Positions 7,363 to 15,246 are shown, counted from the stretch's first letter. The stretch is DNA of 64,000 nucleotides from Plantactinospora sp039889035 (GCA_039889035.1 JBDQQY010000047.1:1-64000), one strand, 5' to 3'. Numbers and translations: made by a program. Notes: generated from the sequence alone by a model not told the origin.

Positions 7363-9138
7363 TCAGCGGCGGGACATCCGGTCGATCGCGGCCTGGAGGT
7401 CGTCGAGCCGGTAGCCGCGCGGGTTCCCCTCCCCTCCGAGTTGCTTCGGCCCGAGCCCGTGCGGGCGGACCAGGTTCGCCAGGCTGGTCGGGTCGAGGTC
7501 GCCCCACTGCACCGGGTCGGCGGCCCGCAGCACGTCGAGCAGCGCGGCGGTGGGCATCCGGTCGACGCCCTCGCCGGCCTCCATCGCCCGGTGCATCGCG
7601 GCCAGGATCGCCGGCACCGCCCGGGTGGTCGGGTCGGAGAGGACACCGTGCCGGCGGCGCAGATCGGTCGCGTACCGGGCCACCTTCCGCACGTCGTCCA
7701 CGTCGACGAAGTACGACCGGATGGTCTGACCGCCCGGGCCCTGCCGCAGGATCACGACTCCCCGGTGCTCGTCGCCCAACTCGGCGGCGTTGTACCCCTG
7801 GGTCGCCGCGCCATCGCCGAGCACGGTGTTGCTGGTCTGCCACGTCGAGCACCGCAGCGCGGCCCGGGTCGGGATGTTGTCCCGCAGGTCCGGGTCCACC
7901 ACCGTGGAGCTGGGCCGCTGGGTGCACAGCAGCGGGATCACGCCCAGCGCCGGACCGACCGAGGCCAGGTCGCGAAGCTTCGCCGTGATGATGCCGGCCG
8001 CCCGCTTGTCCGCGTTCGCGGTGAACACGGCCAGTTCGTCGATCCACAGCAGCTCCAACGGGTTGCCGTCGTGGCACACCTCCCGGCTCAGCTTCACCAT
8101 GCCGAGTCGCTGGAGGACCGCGATCCGGCGGTACATCTCCTCCAGCATCTCGTCGAGCAGGTCAATCAGGCTGGCCGGAGTGTGGTTGGCGACCCGGTGC
8201 GCCAGCGGCACGATGGGCGCCGAGTCGAGGCCCTTCCCGTCCGCGAGGCTGATCCGGCAGTGCACGTCCAGCATCGCCGCGACCAGCACGTTGTTCGCCA
8301 GCACGGTCTTGCCGAACCGGGGCAGACCGCCAACGAGCAGGCCGGAGAACACGACCGGCACCGCCACCTCGTGCCTGCGGGCATCCTCGCCGAGCGGCAC
8401 ACCCTCGGGCCGCCACAGGTCGAACGGACCGAGCCGGCGCACCAGCGGCGACGCCACCGGCTTGCCCGACCACGGGTCACCGTCGGCACACCACACCTTC
8501 AGCCGGCGCTCGTTCCCGGCGACCTTCAGCAAGTCGAGCTGGATGGTGCCGACCTCGAACGCGCTGGCCAGCTCGGGCCGCTTCGCCTGCGCCTTCCGCG
8601 ACGTCTTGCCGGACGGTAGCTCCACCGTGGCCGTCCACGCCGCCTTGTCCCGCTGGACGCCCGGCGCCAGGACGCGCACCAGGTCGATGGACTTCGCCAG
8701 CCCGGCGTCCACGAACGCCTGCCGCACCAGCTCCTCCATCGGAGCGGCGTCCAGCTTCGGCGGGTCCACCATCACCTTGCCCTTGCGGCCAAGGGCGAAC
8801 AGCCCGGCCAGCAGGCCGGCCCCGACCAGGCAGGTAGCGGCCGGCCAGCGCCACGCCAGCAGCCCGAGAGCGGCCAGCGTGACCAGGACAACGACCGCGA
8901 CGATCCGGTGCCGGTCCTTGCGAACCTCCAGGTGCTTCGCCGGGTGCTTCACCCGCAGGTCCGCCAAGTCGGTGCCCCGGATGTAGCCGGCGAGCAGCAC
9001 CAGCGACCGGCCGAGGCCGCGCAGGACCGCCCACAGCGCCCGGCCGACGGTGAGCGGGTGGCCGACGCGGATGGCCTGCCGGAGGGCGGACACGCCTGCC
9101 CGGCGGGCCAACCAGCGGACGTCTTCGAGCTGTGGCAC
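7363..9138 (-). CDS. FtsK/SpoIIIE-family DNA translocase, TraB-like transfer ATPase
   Basis: Proteins of this class pump double-stranded DNA; in actinomycete ICEs and plasmids the TraB version moves DNA between mycelial cells. The 591-residue product has a basic N-terminus, membrane segments at about residues 79-117, and a RecA-like motor with Walker A GGLPRFGKT (270-278, Lys277) and Walker B ELLWIDELAVF, followed by the FtsK-type LLCTQRPSS segment. The GTG at 9138 has an AGGAG site at correct spacing, which excludes the longer upstream frame. It is the last gene of an eight-gene leftward operon. TraB versus another FtsK-type prophage protein cannot be decided without a tree. Confidence 0.85.
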   Translation of the reverse strand: MPQLEDVRWLARRAGVSALRQAIRVGHPLTVGRALWAVLRGLGRSLVLLAGYIRGTDLADLRVKHPAKHLEVRKDRHRIVAVVVLVTLAALGLLAWRWPAATCLVGAGLLAGLFALGRKGKVMVDPPKLDAAPMEELVRQAFVDAGLAKSIDLVRVLAPGVQRDKAAWTATVELPSGKTSRKAQAKRPELASAFEVGTIQLDLLKVAGNERRLKVWCADGDPWSGKPVASPLVRRLGPFDLWRPEGVPLGEDARRHEVAVPVVFSGLLVGGLPRFGKTVLANNVLVAAMLDVHCRISLADGKGLDSAPIVPLAHRVANHTPASLIDLLDEMLEEMYRRIAVLQRLGMVKLSREVCHDGNPLELLWIDELAVFTANADKRAAGIITAKLRDLASVGPALGVIPLLCTQRPSSTVVDPDLRDNIPTRAALRCSTWQTSNTVLGDGAATQGYNAAELGDEHRGVVILRQGPGGQTIRSYFVDVDDVRKVARYATDLRRRHGVLSDPTTRAVPAILAAMHRAMEAGEGVDRMPTAALLDVLRAADPVQWGDLDPTSLANLVRPHGLGPKQLGGEGNPRGYRLDDLQAAIDRMSRR

Positions 9139-9148
9139 AGGTTGCTCC

Positions 9149-9307
9149 TCAAAACCGGCGGCGCGGGGCCGCCATCGTGACGAAGAACGCGAGCAGGCCG
9201 AGCACGCCACCGATCAACACCGGGTCGGCGTCGGTTCGGGTGGTGACCGCTCCGGCGATCAGCGCGGCCACGGCGGCGGCAATGACCGCCTCGATGACGC
9301 GGGGCAT
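9149..9307 (-). CDS. Small two-span membrane protein
   Basis: The 52-residue product has two hydrophobic helices (about residues 5-20 and 28-44) and ends in a basic APRRRF tail. Its ATG at 9307 overlaps the upstream stop (TGATG) and it ends ten bases before the FtsK/TraB start, so it is in the same transcript. Small membrane proteins (Spd type) often accompany TraB; an Spd-like role is only an inference. Confidence 0.65.
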   Translation of the reverse strand: MPRVIEAVIAAAVAALIAGAVTTRTDADPVLIGGVLGLLAFFVTMAAPRRRF

Positions 9308-9489
9308 CAGGTGCCTCCCTCTCGGTTGGCCGGGCGGGCGCCCGGGCTGGTGGGCCGGTGCTCGGTGCTGGCGCGGTACGTCCGGCCGGACTTCGCCTGC
9401 GCGGTGAACGACGTCTTGCGGAAGCCCTGGAAGACGTCCAGCGACGGCGAGAACCGGCGGCCGGCGGACCGCTGGGGCTTGTGGCTCAC
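9307..9489 (-). CDS. Small basic hypothetical protein in the transfer operon
   Basis: The 60-residue product starts at a GTG that overlaps the stop of the DUF2637 gene (GTGA) and ends in a TGATG overlap with the next gene. It is rich in Arg, Ser, Lys and aromatic residues (FSPSLDVFQGFRKTSF) and should be soluble. No domain is recognised. The coupling at both ends is the main evidence that it is real. Confidence 0.55.
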   Translation of the reverse strand: MSHKPQRSAGRRFSPSLDVFQGFRKTSFTAQAKSGRTYRASTEHRPTSPGARPANREGGT

Positions 9490-10367
9490 CGCGTCGCCTC
9501 CACCAGGTCGACCGGCTGGCCGCTGACGGCCGGTTCGGTGGCCGTTTCCGCAGCGTCCGGACCGGATGGTGACGGCACGATGACGACCCCAGCCGCACCG
9601 CCGCCGCCTGCGAACACCTCCACCACCGGCCGGCCGGTGGCGTCAACGCCGGGCGAGGCGAACATCTCCGGCGCCGCGTCCTCGGCGGCCGGGCTCGGGG
9701 CCGGCAGGTACCGGCGGGCGGTGGACTCGCTGACGCCAGCCTTCGCCGCGATCTGAGCCGGCGTGCCGCCGGGGAGCTTGGCCGCCGCGCGCTTCACCTT
9801 CTGCTCGCTGGTGAGCGCCTTCGGCCGGGACCGCCTGACGGGCTTCGTGACGTCAGCGGCCGGCTCGGGTGTCGGCTGCGGGCCGATCGGCTCGGCGTAG
9901 TCCCACGGGTCCGGCGCCGGCTCCTCCTCGGCCTGGCCGGGCTCCTCCGGCGGCGTCACCGGGGCCGGCGTGCTGGCGTCACGGATCCGCCCCGCCAGCT
10001 CGACGAGACAGATCGAGGCGACGACCACGAGCCCGTCGACCGACAGCGGCAGCAGGTACGGAGAGGCGTCGGTCTCGCCGTACTTCGCGGCGACCGCGGC
10101 CATGTGCCAGTACGACACCCAGGCGGCGATGCCGGCGATGACCGCGGTGGCGGCCAGCCGAGCGAACGCCAGCGACCGGCGGTGCACCGGCACGCGGCTG
10201 ATCAGCTCGACGGTCAGCAGGAGGGCCAGCGGCGGCCACGCGGCGATGGCCTGGCTGATCGGGTTGTCCCACGCGTGCAGGACGTTGCCGACCACGGAGG
10301 CGGCCACACCGAGCAGCAGCACGGCGCGGACCGCCCAGCGGATCCGACGGAGCTGGGGCAGGGTCAT
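9486..10367 (-). CDS. DUF2637 membrane protein with C-terminal HTH-like segment
   Basis: The 293-residue product starts at an ATG with AGGAG upstream. Residues about 10-130 match the DUF2637 pattern: four membrane helices, with conserved LLPLSVDGLVVVASICLVELA near the end. A Pro/Glu-rich linker follows, and then residues about 190-225 read as a small HTH (TPAQIAAKAGVSESTARRYLP). DUF2637 proteins are typical of actinomycete ICEs and plasmids and are often called SpdB-like, possibly helping spread of DNA along the mycelium. Overlapping starts and stops tie it to its neighbours. Confidence 0.8.
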   Translation of the reverse strand: MTLPQLRRIRWAVRAVLLLGVAASVVGNVLHAWDNPISQAIAAWPPLALLLTVELISRVPVHRRSLAFARLAATAVIAGIAAWVSYWHMAAVAAKYGETDASPYLLPLSVDGLVVVASICLVELAGRIRDASTPAPVTPPEEPGQAEEEPAPDPWDYAEPIGPQPTPEPAADVTKPVRRSRPKALTSEQKVKRAAAKLPGGTPAQIAAKAGVSESTARRYLPAPSPAAEDAAPEMFASPGVDATGRPVVEVFAGGGGAAGVVIVPSPSGPDAAETATEPAVSGQPVDLVEATR

Positions 10368-10633
10368 CGACGGGACTCCTTCGAGACTTCGGACCACAGG
10401 ACGTGGCCGTGAGGTAGGCGGGTCAGGGCCGGCGGTCCGGGGACCTCTTCGGCCAGCGGGTGACGGTGTTCCTGCCACCGGCGCCACAGGGCGCGGACGG
10501 CCCGGACCAGGAGTCGCCAGGCCCGGGGCGACAGCCAGGCGACCGCGGCGACCAGGGCGACGCCGGCCAGCAACAGCAGCCGGCCGAGCTGCCGGAGCAG
10601 GAACACGACCAGGGCGACCAGCAGCCGGCGCAT
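10364..10633 (-). CDS. Small basic membrane-anchored protein
   Basis: The 89-residue product has an N-terminal hydrophobic region with arginines (about residues 5-33), an Arg/Trp-rich stretch (RAWRLLVRAVRALWRRWQEHRHP) and a polar C-terminus. The ATG at 10633 overlaps the previous stop (TGATG), and its own stop overlaps the DUF2637 start (ATGA). The longer frame upstream is a shadow. Unknown function; its position suggests part of the transfer machinery. Confidence 0.6.
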   Translation of the reverse strand: MRRLLVALVVFLLRQLGRLLLLAGVALVAAVAWLSPRAWRLLVRAVRALWRRWQEHRHPLAEEVPGPPALTRLPHGHVLWSEVSKESRR

Positions 10634-10881
10634 CACCGACCACCTCCGGTCAGCAGCGGCGTCGTGGACCGGCCGGCGGCGAGCACGGCGGTCCGGATCA
10701 TCAGCGCGGTGGCCCGGCGACGGTCGAGCCCGGAGCCGATGACGCCGGCCGGCGTGGCGACGGACCAGCCCTCGGGCCCGTTCACCGCGACCGCCAGCAC
10801 GCCCCGGGTCGGCTGGTCGACGTCCTGCACCGCGTACGCCTGGCCGGGCCGCACGGTGCGCTTCAACAGGACCGGGGCCAT
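10633..10881 (-). CDS. Hypothetical protein in the ICE operon
   Basis: The 82-residue product starts at an ATG coupled to the upstream stop (TGATG at 10881-10883). It is an alpha/beta protein with the segment VLAVAVNGPEGWSVATPAGVIGSGLDRRRATALMIRTAVLAAG, which resembles the short beta-hairpin-plus-helix domain of many hypothetical ICE proteins. No enzyme motif is visible. Confidence 0.55.
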   Translation of the reverse strand: MAPVLLKRTVRPGQAYAVQDVDQPTRGVLAVAVNGPEGWSVATPAGVIGSGLDRRRATALMIRTAVLAAGRSTTPLLTGGGR

Positions 10882-11474
10882 CACCGACCACCGGCCCGGG
10901 CCTGGTCGACCAGGTGCACCAGCAGCGCGCCGAACACCTCGGCCTGCTCCAGCGCCAGCGAGTACTCCCGGACCTCGACGTTGTCGTCCACGTCGGTGAA
11001 GCGGACCAGCACGGCGTACAGCCAGCGGCCGACGGTGTGGCTGTACGAGCCGGTCAGCGCGGCCTCGGCCACGACCACCTCGCGCGGGTGCTCGGTCGAG
11101 ATCCAGCCGGAGGTGTGCCAGCCGGACTGGTGCCAGTCGTGGTTGCCGTCGGCGTCGGGCAGCCGGGCGCACCATGCCGGGTGCTCCTGGCCGTCCGCCA
11201 CCACCACGTTCGGGTCCGGCTCGGGCGCGTCGATCCGCCGCCAGGTCCGGTAGTCCCATCCGGCGCCGCACCGGGTCTCGACGGTCAACACGCTGGTGTA
11301 GGTCGTGAAGCCTGCCTCCCGGCCGGCGGCCTCCATCTGCTCGACGTGCACCGGGCAGGCATGCGCCGAGCCGTCGAGAAAGCCGTGCAGCGTCCGGCCC
11401 GGGGAGTAGAACTCGATCCGGGCCCGGGCCGGGCGACCGCAGCCGCCCAGCTCCGGAAACGTCGGGGTGCTCAC
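10881..11474 (-). CDS. Hypothetical protein with WC/H motifs, DUF6907-like
   Basis: The 197-residue product starts at a GTG overlapping the upstream stop (GTGA). It contains HPAWCARLPDADGNHDWHQSGWH, a Trp-Cys followed by spaced histidines that resembles the DUF6907 pattern of actinomycete ICE proteins, and may bind a metal. The upstream gene has a related segment (CPGWWCTNDHTDE). The C-terminal half (EVREYSLALEQAEVFGALLV) looks like the dimerising helix-strand part of these proteins. Function unknown. Confidence 0.6.
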   Translation of the reverse strand: MSTPTFPELGGCGRPARARIEFYSPGRTLHGFLDGSAHACPVHVEQMEAAGREAGFTTYTSVLTVETRCGAGWDYRTWRRIDAPEPDPNVVVADGQEHPAWCARLPDADGNHDWHQSGWHTSGWISTEHPREVVVAEAALTGSYSHTVGRWLYAVLVRFTDVDDNVEVREYSLALEQAEVFGALLVHLVDQARAGGR

Positions 11475-12574
11475 CGCTCGGCCCGCAGGACCGCGTCGGC
11501 CTCGACCAGGGCGAGCCCGTCCCGAAGGGCGGCGATCAACGCCCGCGCCTGCTCCGGCGTGCCGCTCCAGCCCTTGGCCCGCTCGTCGCCCGGGTACGCG
11601 CCGTCGGGGCCCTCAGCGATGGCGACCACCAGCCGCATCGGCGAGGAGACCCGGCCGGCCTCGGTGGTGCTGTCGACGTACACCCGCACCGTGGCCGGGT
11701 CGTCGATCGTCGAGGGGTCCAGCGCGGTCGACTCCAGCATGATCCGCTCGTGGACGCTGCCGTAGTGGAAGCCGTCCCGCTCGGTGACCTCGTCGGTGTG
11801 GTCGTTGGTGCACCACCAGCCGGGGCACGCCACGTCGCCGCGCACCTCGTGTTCCAGGCGGGCGGGCTCGTCCAGGTCGAAGCCGGTGGTGTCCAGGATG
11901 AATGCCCGCATACCGGCCTGGAGGGCGTCCTCGGTGACCCCGAGGGTGGCGGCGATGGTGAAGGTGGTTGACGAGCGGTGCTCCCGGTCGTTGGTGGCGA
12001 TCAGGTCGAACGCCCGGCGGCCCAGCTCGGCGGCGGGGCTGGTCGACGGGTACGGCAGTTCGTCGGACGGGCGGGTCGCCTTCTTGCCCTTCACCAGCCG
12101 GAGGCCGCCCCGGCGGTCGTCCTGCTTCTCCTGCTTCATCGTCGGCGGGTCGATCACCGGCAGGGTCATCGTCTCGGCCAGGTCGACGCGGTAGCCGTCC
12201 GGCATCCGGACGGCACCCCGAGCGGGGCGGGCGGTGGCGTCGGCGATGTGCCGGTTCAGCAGCTCCCGCGCCTCGGCGTGCGTGTCGAAGCCGGCGAAGG
12301 TGACGCCGCAGGCGCACTCGACGCTGCACTCACCAGCGACGCCGCCGCTGCCGGCCACGAGGTAGTGCTCGACCTCGTCCACCGGCGGGGCGACGTCGAC
12401 CGGGACCAGCGAGCGGAGGAAGTTCGAGACGGTCTCCGCGCTGTCCTCGATCCAGGTGGGCTCGATCTCAGGGTCGAGCACGGCACCGGAGAGCCAGTCG
12501 GCGGCAGCCGCGACGCGCGGCAGTTCGAGGGTCGGGGTGGAGCTGACGGATGCGCGGCCAATAAAGTGGTCCAT
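11471..12574 (-). CDS. Large hypothetical protein, first gene of the ICE operon
   Basis: The 367-residue product has GGGAGG eleven bases before its ATG. The N-terminal third holds a CSVECACG cysteine cluster followed by a helix (FDTHAEARELLNRHIADATA). The middle has a Lys/Arg-rich linker, and the C-terminal third carries CPGWWCTNDHTDEVTERDGFH plus a conserved-looking dimer region (SGTPEQARALIAALRDGL) also found in shorter form in the next gene. It may thus be a fusion or a paralogue of its neighbour. It lies next to the triple TGTACACACACG repeat and probably opens the transcript. No function can be assigned. Confidence 0.6.
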   Translation of the reverse strand: MDHFIGRASVSSTPTLELPRVAAAADWLSGAVLDPEIEPTWIEDSAETVSNFLRSLVPVDVAPPVDEVEHYLVAGSGGVAGECSVECACGVTFAGFDTHAEARELLNRHIADATARPARGAVRMPDGYRVDLAETMTLPVIDPPTMKQEKQDDRRGGLRLVKGKKATRPSDELPYPSTSPAAELGRRAFDLIATNDREHRSSTTFTIAATLGVTEDALQAGMRAFILDTTGFDLDEPARLEHEVRGDVACPGWWCTNDHTDEVTERDGFHYGSVHERIMLESTALDPSTIDDPATVRVYVDSTTEAGRVSSPMRLVVAIAEGPDGAYPGDERAKGWSGTPEQARALIAALRDGLALVEADAVLRAER

Positions 12575-12670
12575 GGGTCGCCTCCCGGGGCGATCAAGGG
12601 CCCGGCCGGTGTTGGTAGCACCGCGATTCCGGGCCCGTCTTCAGTTATGGACGAGGTGTGCGCTTGCTCG

Positions 12671-12739
12671 TGTACACACACGATAAGCCGTCATGTACAC
12701 ACACGTCAAGGGCTGATAGCCTGTCGGTGTACACACACG
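12671..12739. promoter_or_regulatory. Three direct copies of TGTACACACACG between divergent genes
   Basis: Identical 12-mers occur at 12671-12682, 12694-12705 and 12728-12739, spaced 23 and 34 bases apart. The TGTACA core is palindromic. The third copy abuts the ribosome site of the small gene at 12753. The array covers the region where both divergent promoters must lie, so it is a strong operator candidate; the adjacent RHH-like protein could be its ligand. An iteron role is also possible. Confidence 0.65.
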
Positions 12740-12752
12740 AGGAGGGACGCCG

Positions 12753-12998
12753 ATGGCGCCAAGAGCGCGGGGAGAGGGCAAGACCCCACACCGGCACCTG
12801 CGGGCTGAGGACGACGTGTGGGATCCGTTCGGCGAGGCCGTGAAGCACCAGCAGCAGCCGGACAGGTCAACGGTCCTGCGCCAGTTCATGCAGTGGTACG
12901 CCCGCGTGCCAGGAGTGAAGCTGCCGCAGCGGCCCGGACCCGAATGGACACACCGTGGACACGGACCGCAAGAGTCCAGCAGGTCAGACCCGGGATGA
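12753..12998 (+). CDS. Small ribbon-helix-helix-like protein
   Basis: The 81-residue product has a strong GAGGAGGG site. After a basic start, residues about 14-50 read like a ribbon-helix-helix fold: strand HRHLRA, helix EDDVWDPFGEAVKHQ and helix DRSTVLRQFMQWYARV. Proteins with this pattern are common in actinomycete mobile elements. It is transcribed away from the ICE operon, with three repeated operators directly upstream, so it may autoregulate and control the operon. The last 25 residues are polar and probably disordered. Confidence 0.6.
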   Translation: MAPRARGEGKTPHRHLRAEDDVWDPFGEAVKHQQQPDRSTVLRQFMQWYARVPGVKLPQRPGPEWTHRGHGPQESSRSDPG

Positions 12999-13081
12999 GC
13001 AGAGACGTGACACCCATCGTGACCTGCTGGAACGGGCCGATCGGGCTTGATCAAAGACGACCGGGGATGACCGCTTCTTGA

Positions 13082-13136
13082 CTTGAAAACCGGTAGGGCG
13101 GCAACGTCCTCGTGGGTTCGAATCCCACGCCCTCCG
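13082..13136 (+). other. 3' fragment of tRNA-Ser(UGA): attachment-site scar
   Basis: From 13082 the sequence reads as the anticodon loop CTTGAAA (anticodon TGA), 3' anticodon stem ACCGG, long serine-type variable arm, T arm GTGGG-TTCGAAT-CCCAC (13112-13128), acceptor strand GCCCTCC and discriminator G. The bases before it do not pair with the anticodon stem, and no GGAGGGC acceptor strand, D arm or 5' half precedes it. It is therefore not a working gene. A crossover in the anticodon loop, with the element restoring the 3' half of the tRNA at its other end, explains this. Chromosomal DNA starts to the right. Confidence 0.8.
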
Positions 13137-13526
13137 CTTGCACGAACAGCAAAGACGCTTCCTGACCAGCGCGAACGCCGGTCAGAGGTTGTGAGTGTAG
13201 AACGTGCATCAGTCTCACTTCGTCTAGCCGCGAACCGCTGCGTCTGCCTGGTTGTGGTAGCTGGGGCAAACGTTGGTGAGCCAACTGGCTCCGTCCGGCA
13301 TGCCAAGGGCCCCCACCTACGCCGGGGCGCACCGGCGACCGCGACACCTGGCACGTCGTCTCACCTGCCCTGATGCCTGCGGTCGCCGAGAAACGCGGCG
13401 ATCTGCCGGTGCCGTTTCGGGAGGTCCGGAACCCTGAGGAACCACCCCTCGGCTTCCGGTCATCTGGACCACCGGGTCTGTCCGGTAGTCGCGCACCACG
13501 TCAGACAACGCACCCGGGAGGGCTTG
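13137..13526. other. Intergenic region right of the attachment scar
   Basis: No supported gene. Open frames here overlap the antisense of the tRNA fragment or lack ribosome sites. The right end carries the GGGAGGG ribosome site of the HIT gene. Confidence 0.5.
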
Positions 13527-13859
13527 ATGGATCTCTGCCCGTTCTGCGAGATCGTCGCCGGTCGGGCACCGGCAACGGTTGTCCGTCGGTGGCCGGACGC
13601 TCTCGCGATTGTCCCCCGGAGCCCGGTGGTGGACGGCCACGTGATCGTCATCCCGATCAGCCATGTCCGGGATGCGCTCGAAGACACGGACGTGACCGCC
13701 GTGACGATGCGGGCCGCCGCCGAGATAGCGCCGCATCCCTGCAACCTGATCACCTCTGCCGGCCGGGAAGCGACGCAGAGCGTCTTTCACCTGCACATCC
13801 ATATCGTTCCCCGCCAGCAGAACGACGGCTTGGCGCTGCCCTGGCACGGCGGCGGATAA
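13527..13859 (+). CDS. HIT-family nucleotide-binding protein
   Basis: HIT proteins hydrolyse or transfer nucleoside monophosphates. The 110-residue product starts with CPFCEIVAGRAPATVV, the usual HIT N-terminus with a CxxC pair, continues with VVDGHVIVIPISHV, and ends with the histidine triad VFHLHIHIVPR (H88, H90, H92). All catalytic residues are present and the length is normal. The ATG at 13527 has GGGAGGG at good distance; a TTG three bases earlier is less likely. It is a lone rightward gene just beyond the element border. Confidence 0.85.
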   Translation: MDLCPFCEIVAGRAPATVVRRWPDALAIVPRSPVVDGHVIVIPISHVRDALEDTDVTAVTMRAAAEIAPHPCNLITSAGREATQSVFHLHIHIVPRQQNDGLALPWHGGG

Positions 13860-14245
13860 GTGCTCGGCGACGCCGACCACCGCGCCCTCCAGCACCATGC
13901 TCCCCGGATCCCTCCATGCCAACCCCCGGCAGACAGGCCGCAAGTGTTGTCTCGGTGCCAACGCCATTGGCGCACGGCGAGCACGACTGTGGATAACGAA
14001 GACGTCTGTGGACAACGGCCTGATCATGTGTCGGATGTGATACACGGGCCTTCGGTGCGCGGGTCTGTTCCGGTACCTGGGAGATGTCCCACACTCGGTT
14101 GACGGCTATGCGGTGCGTTCCCCTACGCTCTACGCGTAGTAATCGCACGGTGATTCTCCGTGCACATCTTCTGCGAAAATCGGCGGTACGGGGCCGCTGG
14201 CGACGGTCACGCCCGAATGGGCGTACGGAGTGAAGCGAGGGCGCC
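13860..14245. other. Intergenic region without a supported gene
   Basis: I see no coding signal. A TTGACG near 14098 with TACGCT about 19 bases later could be a weak promoter for the gene at 14246. Nothing else stands out. Confidence 0.4.
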
Positions 14246-14530
14246 ATGGAGCTGCGGCTCACCCCGGTGCAGGTGCGGAACCGACTCATCCTCGTGGCCC
14301 GGCGGATCGTCGCCGACCACGCTCCGGACGCCGAGGGGATCTGCCGCACCTGCGGAGTCCTGCACTGCGAGGCATTGGCGGCGGCCCGCGGCTATCTGGC
14401 CCGGGTCGAGGAGCCGCGCCGCCCGCTGGTGGTCGAGATCCACCGGCGCGCGGCCGTACCGCCGCCCGGCGTCACCGCCGCCGAGCTGCGGATCGCCGCC
14501 GACGCGGTACCGAAGGACGCCGAACCCTGA
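14246..14530 (+). CDS. Small conserved-type hypothetical protein with CxxC
   Basis: The 94-residue product starts MELRLTPVQVRNRLILVARRIVADH, continues with GICRTCGVLHCEALAAARGYL and ends in a Pro/Glu-rich tail. The helix plus CxxC arrangement resembles the element protein at 6058-6453, suggesting one small metal-binding family present both in the element and outside it. The ribosome site is weak (GCGAGGGCGCC). No function is known to me. Confidence 0.5.
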   Translation: MELRLTPVQVRNRLILVARRIVADHAPDAEGICRTCGVLHCEALAAARGYLARVEEPRRPLVVEIHRRAAVPPPGVTAAELRIAADAVPKDAEP

Positions 14531-14705
14531 CCCGCCGGCGCCGAGGCCGCGCAGTGGCGGGCCGAGATGCCCTACGAAGCGACGGGTGGCGGGCGTACGG
14601 AGCAGGCCGCGAGGTCCACGCGGGTGGTTACCCGTCGAACGGGTAGAAAGGGCACGGCGCCGGTTCACCGGCCCGAGCGACCCGCTGTGCGGAAAGGACT
14701 TCGCG

Positions 14706-15246
14706 ATGACTCTCGACCGACCCGTTCCACCCGACCCGTACGAGCTGCTGCCGACCGTTCCGGCATTCACGCTGACCAGCAACGACGTCCAGAACGGCGA
14801 GCCGATGGCCGCCGAGTTCGCCCACCCGAGCGTCGGTGGCGCGAACCTCTCGCCGCAGCTCGCCTGGACGGGCTTCCCGGCCGAGACCAAGAGCTTCACG
14901 GTCACCTGCTACGACCCCGACGCCCCCACCGGCAGCGGGTTCTGGCTGGGTGCTGGTCAACGTACCCGTCGAGGTGACCGAGCTGCCCCAGGGAGCCGGG
15001 CAGACGTCATCGGCCGGTGTTCCGGGCGCGTTCAGCGTGCGCAACGACTACGGCGAGCAGACGTACGGCGGCGCCGCGCCGCCGGCCGGGGACCGGGTGC
15101 ACCGGTACGTCTTCGCCGTGCACGCCCTCGACGTGGAGAAGCTCGACCTCGCGCCGGAGGCGAGCCCGGCGTACGTCGGGTTCAACCTGACCTTCCACAC
15201 CCTGGCTCGGGCGGTGATCCGGCCGACGTACCAGGTCAAGGGCTGA
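14706..15246 (+). pseudogene. PEBP (YbhB/YbcL, Raf-kinase-inhibitor-like) gene with a frameshift
   Basis: Read in one frame the sequence gives an N-terminal half with PAFTLTSNDVQNGE, NLSPQLAWTGFP and the ligand-site CYDPDAPTGSGFW. In the +1 frame it continues with VLVNVPVEVTELPQGAG through YRYVFAVHAL-like and FNLTFHTLARAVI segments to the end. The junction at about 14946 reads TTCTGGCTGGGTG where the family needs FWHWV (TTCTGGCACTGGGTG), so two bases are missing exactly at the conserved His of the anion pocket. As written the gene is broken. It could be a genuine recent mutation or a sequencing error, since the rest is intact. Confidence 0.8.

Larger units (their letters stand above)
1..13136. 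mobile_element. Right part of an integrated phage/ICE-like element bounded by a tRNA-Ser fragment
   Basis: The left 5.7 kb is a rightward phage tail/lysis module. The right 7 kb is a leftward operon of the kind seen in actinomycete integrative and conjugative elements (FtsK/TraB ATPase, DUF2637 membrane protein, many small proteins, GntR regulator). The right border is the 3' end of a tRNA-Ser gene at 13082-13136 with no 5' half beside it, which is what integration into a tRNA 3' end leaves behind. No integrase, excisionase, replication, capsid or terminase gene is visible here, so the element must extend left of the window. That the two halves form one element is an inference from the single border and the absence of any attachment site between them. 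Confidence 0.7.

Noticed and set aside
13051..13347. Leftward open frame containing GVGFEPTRTLPPYRFSS
   Set aside because: This is the antisense of the tRNA-Ser fragment. The same peptide is a well-known false gene opposite serine tRNAs.
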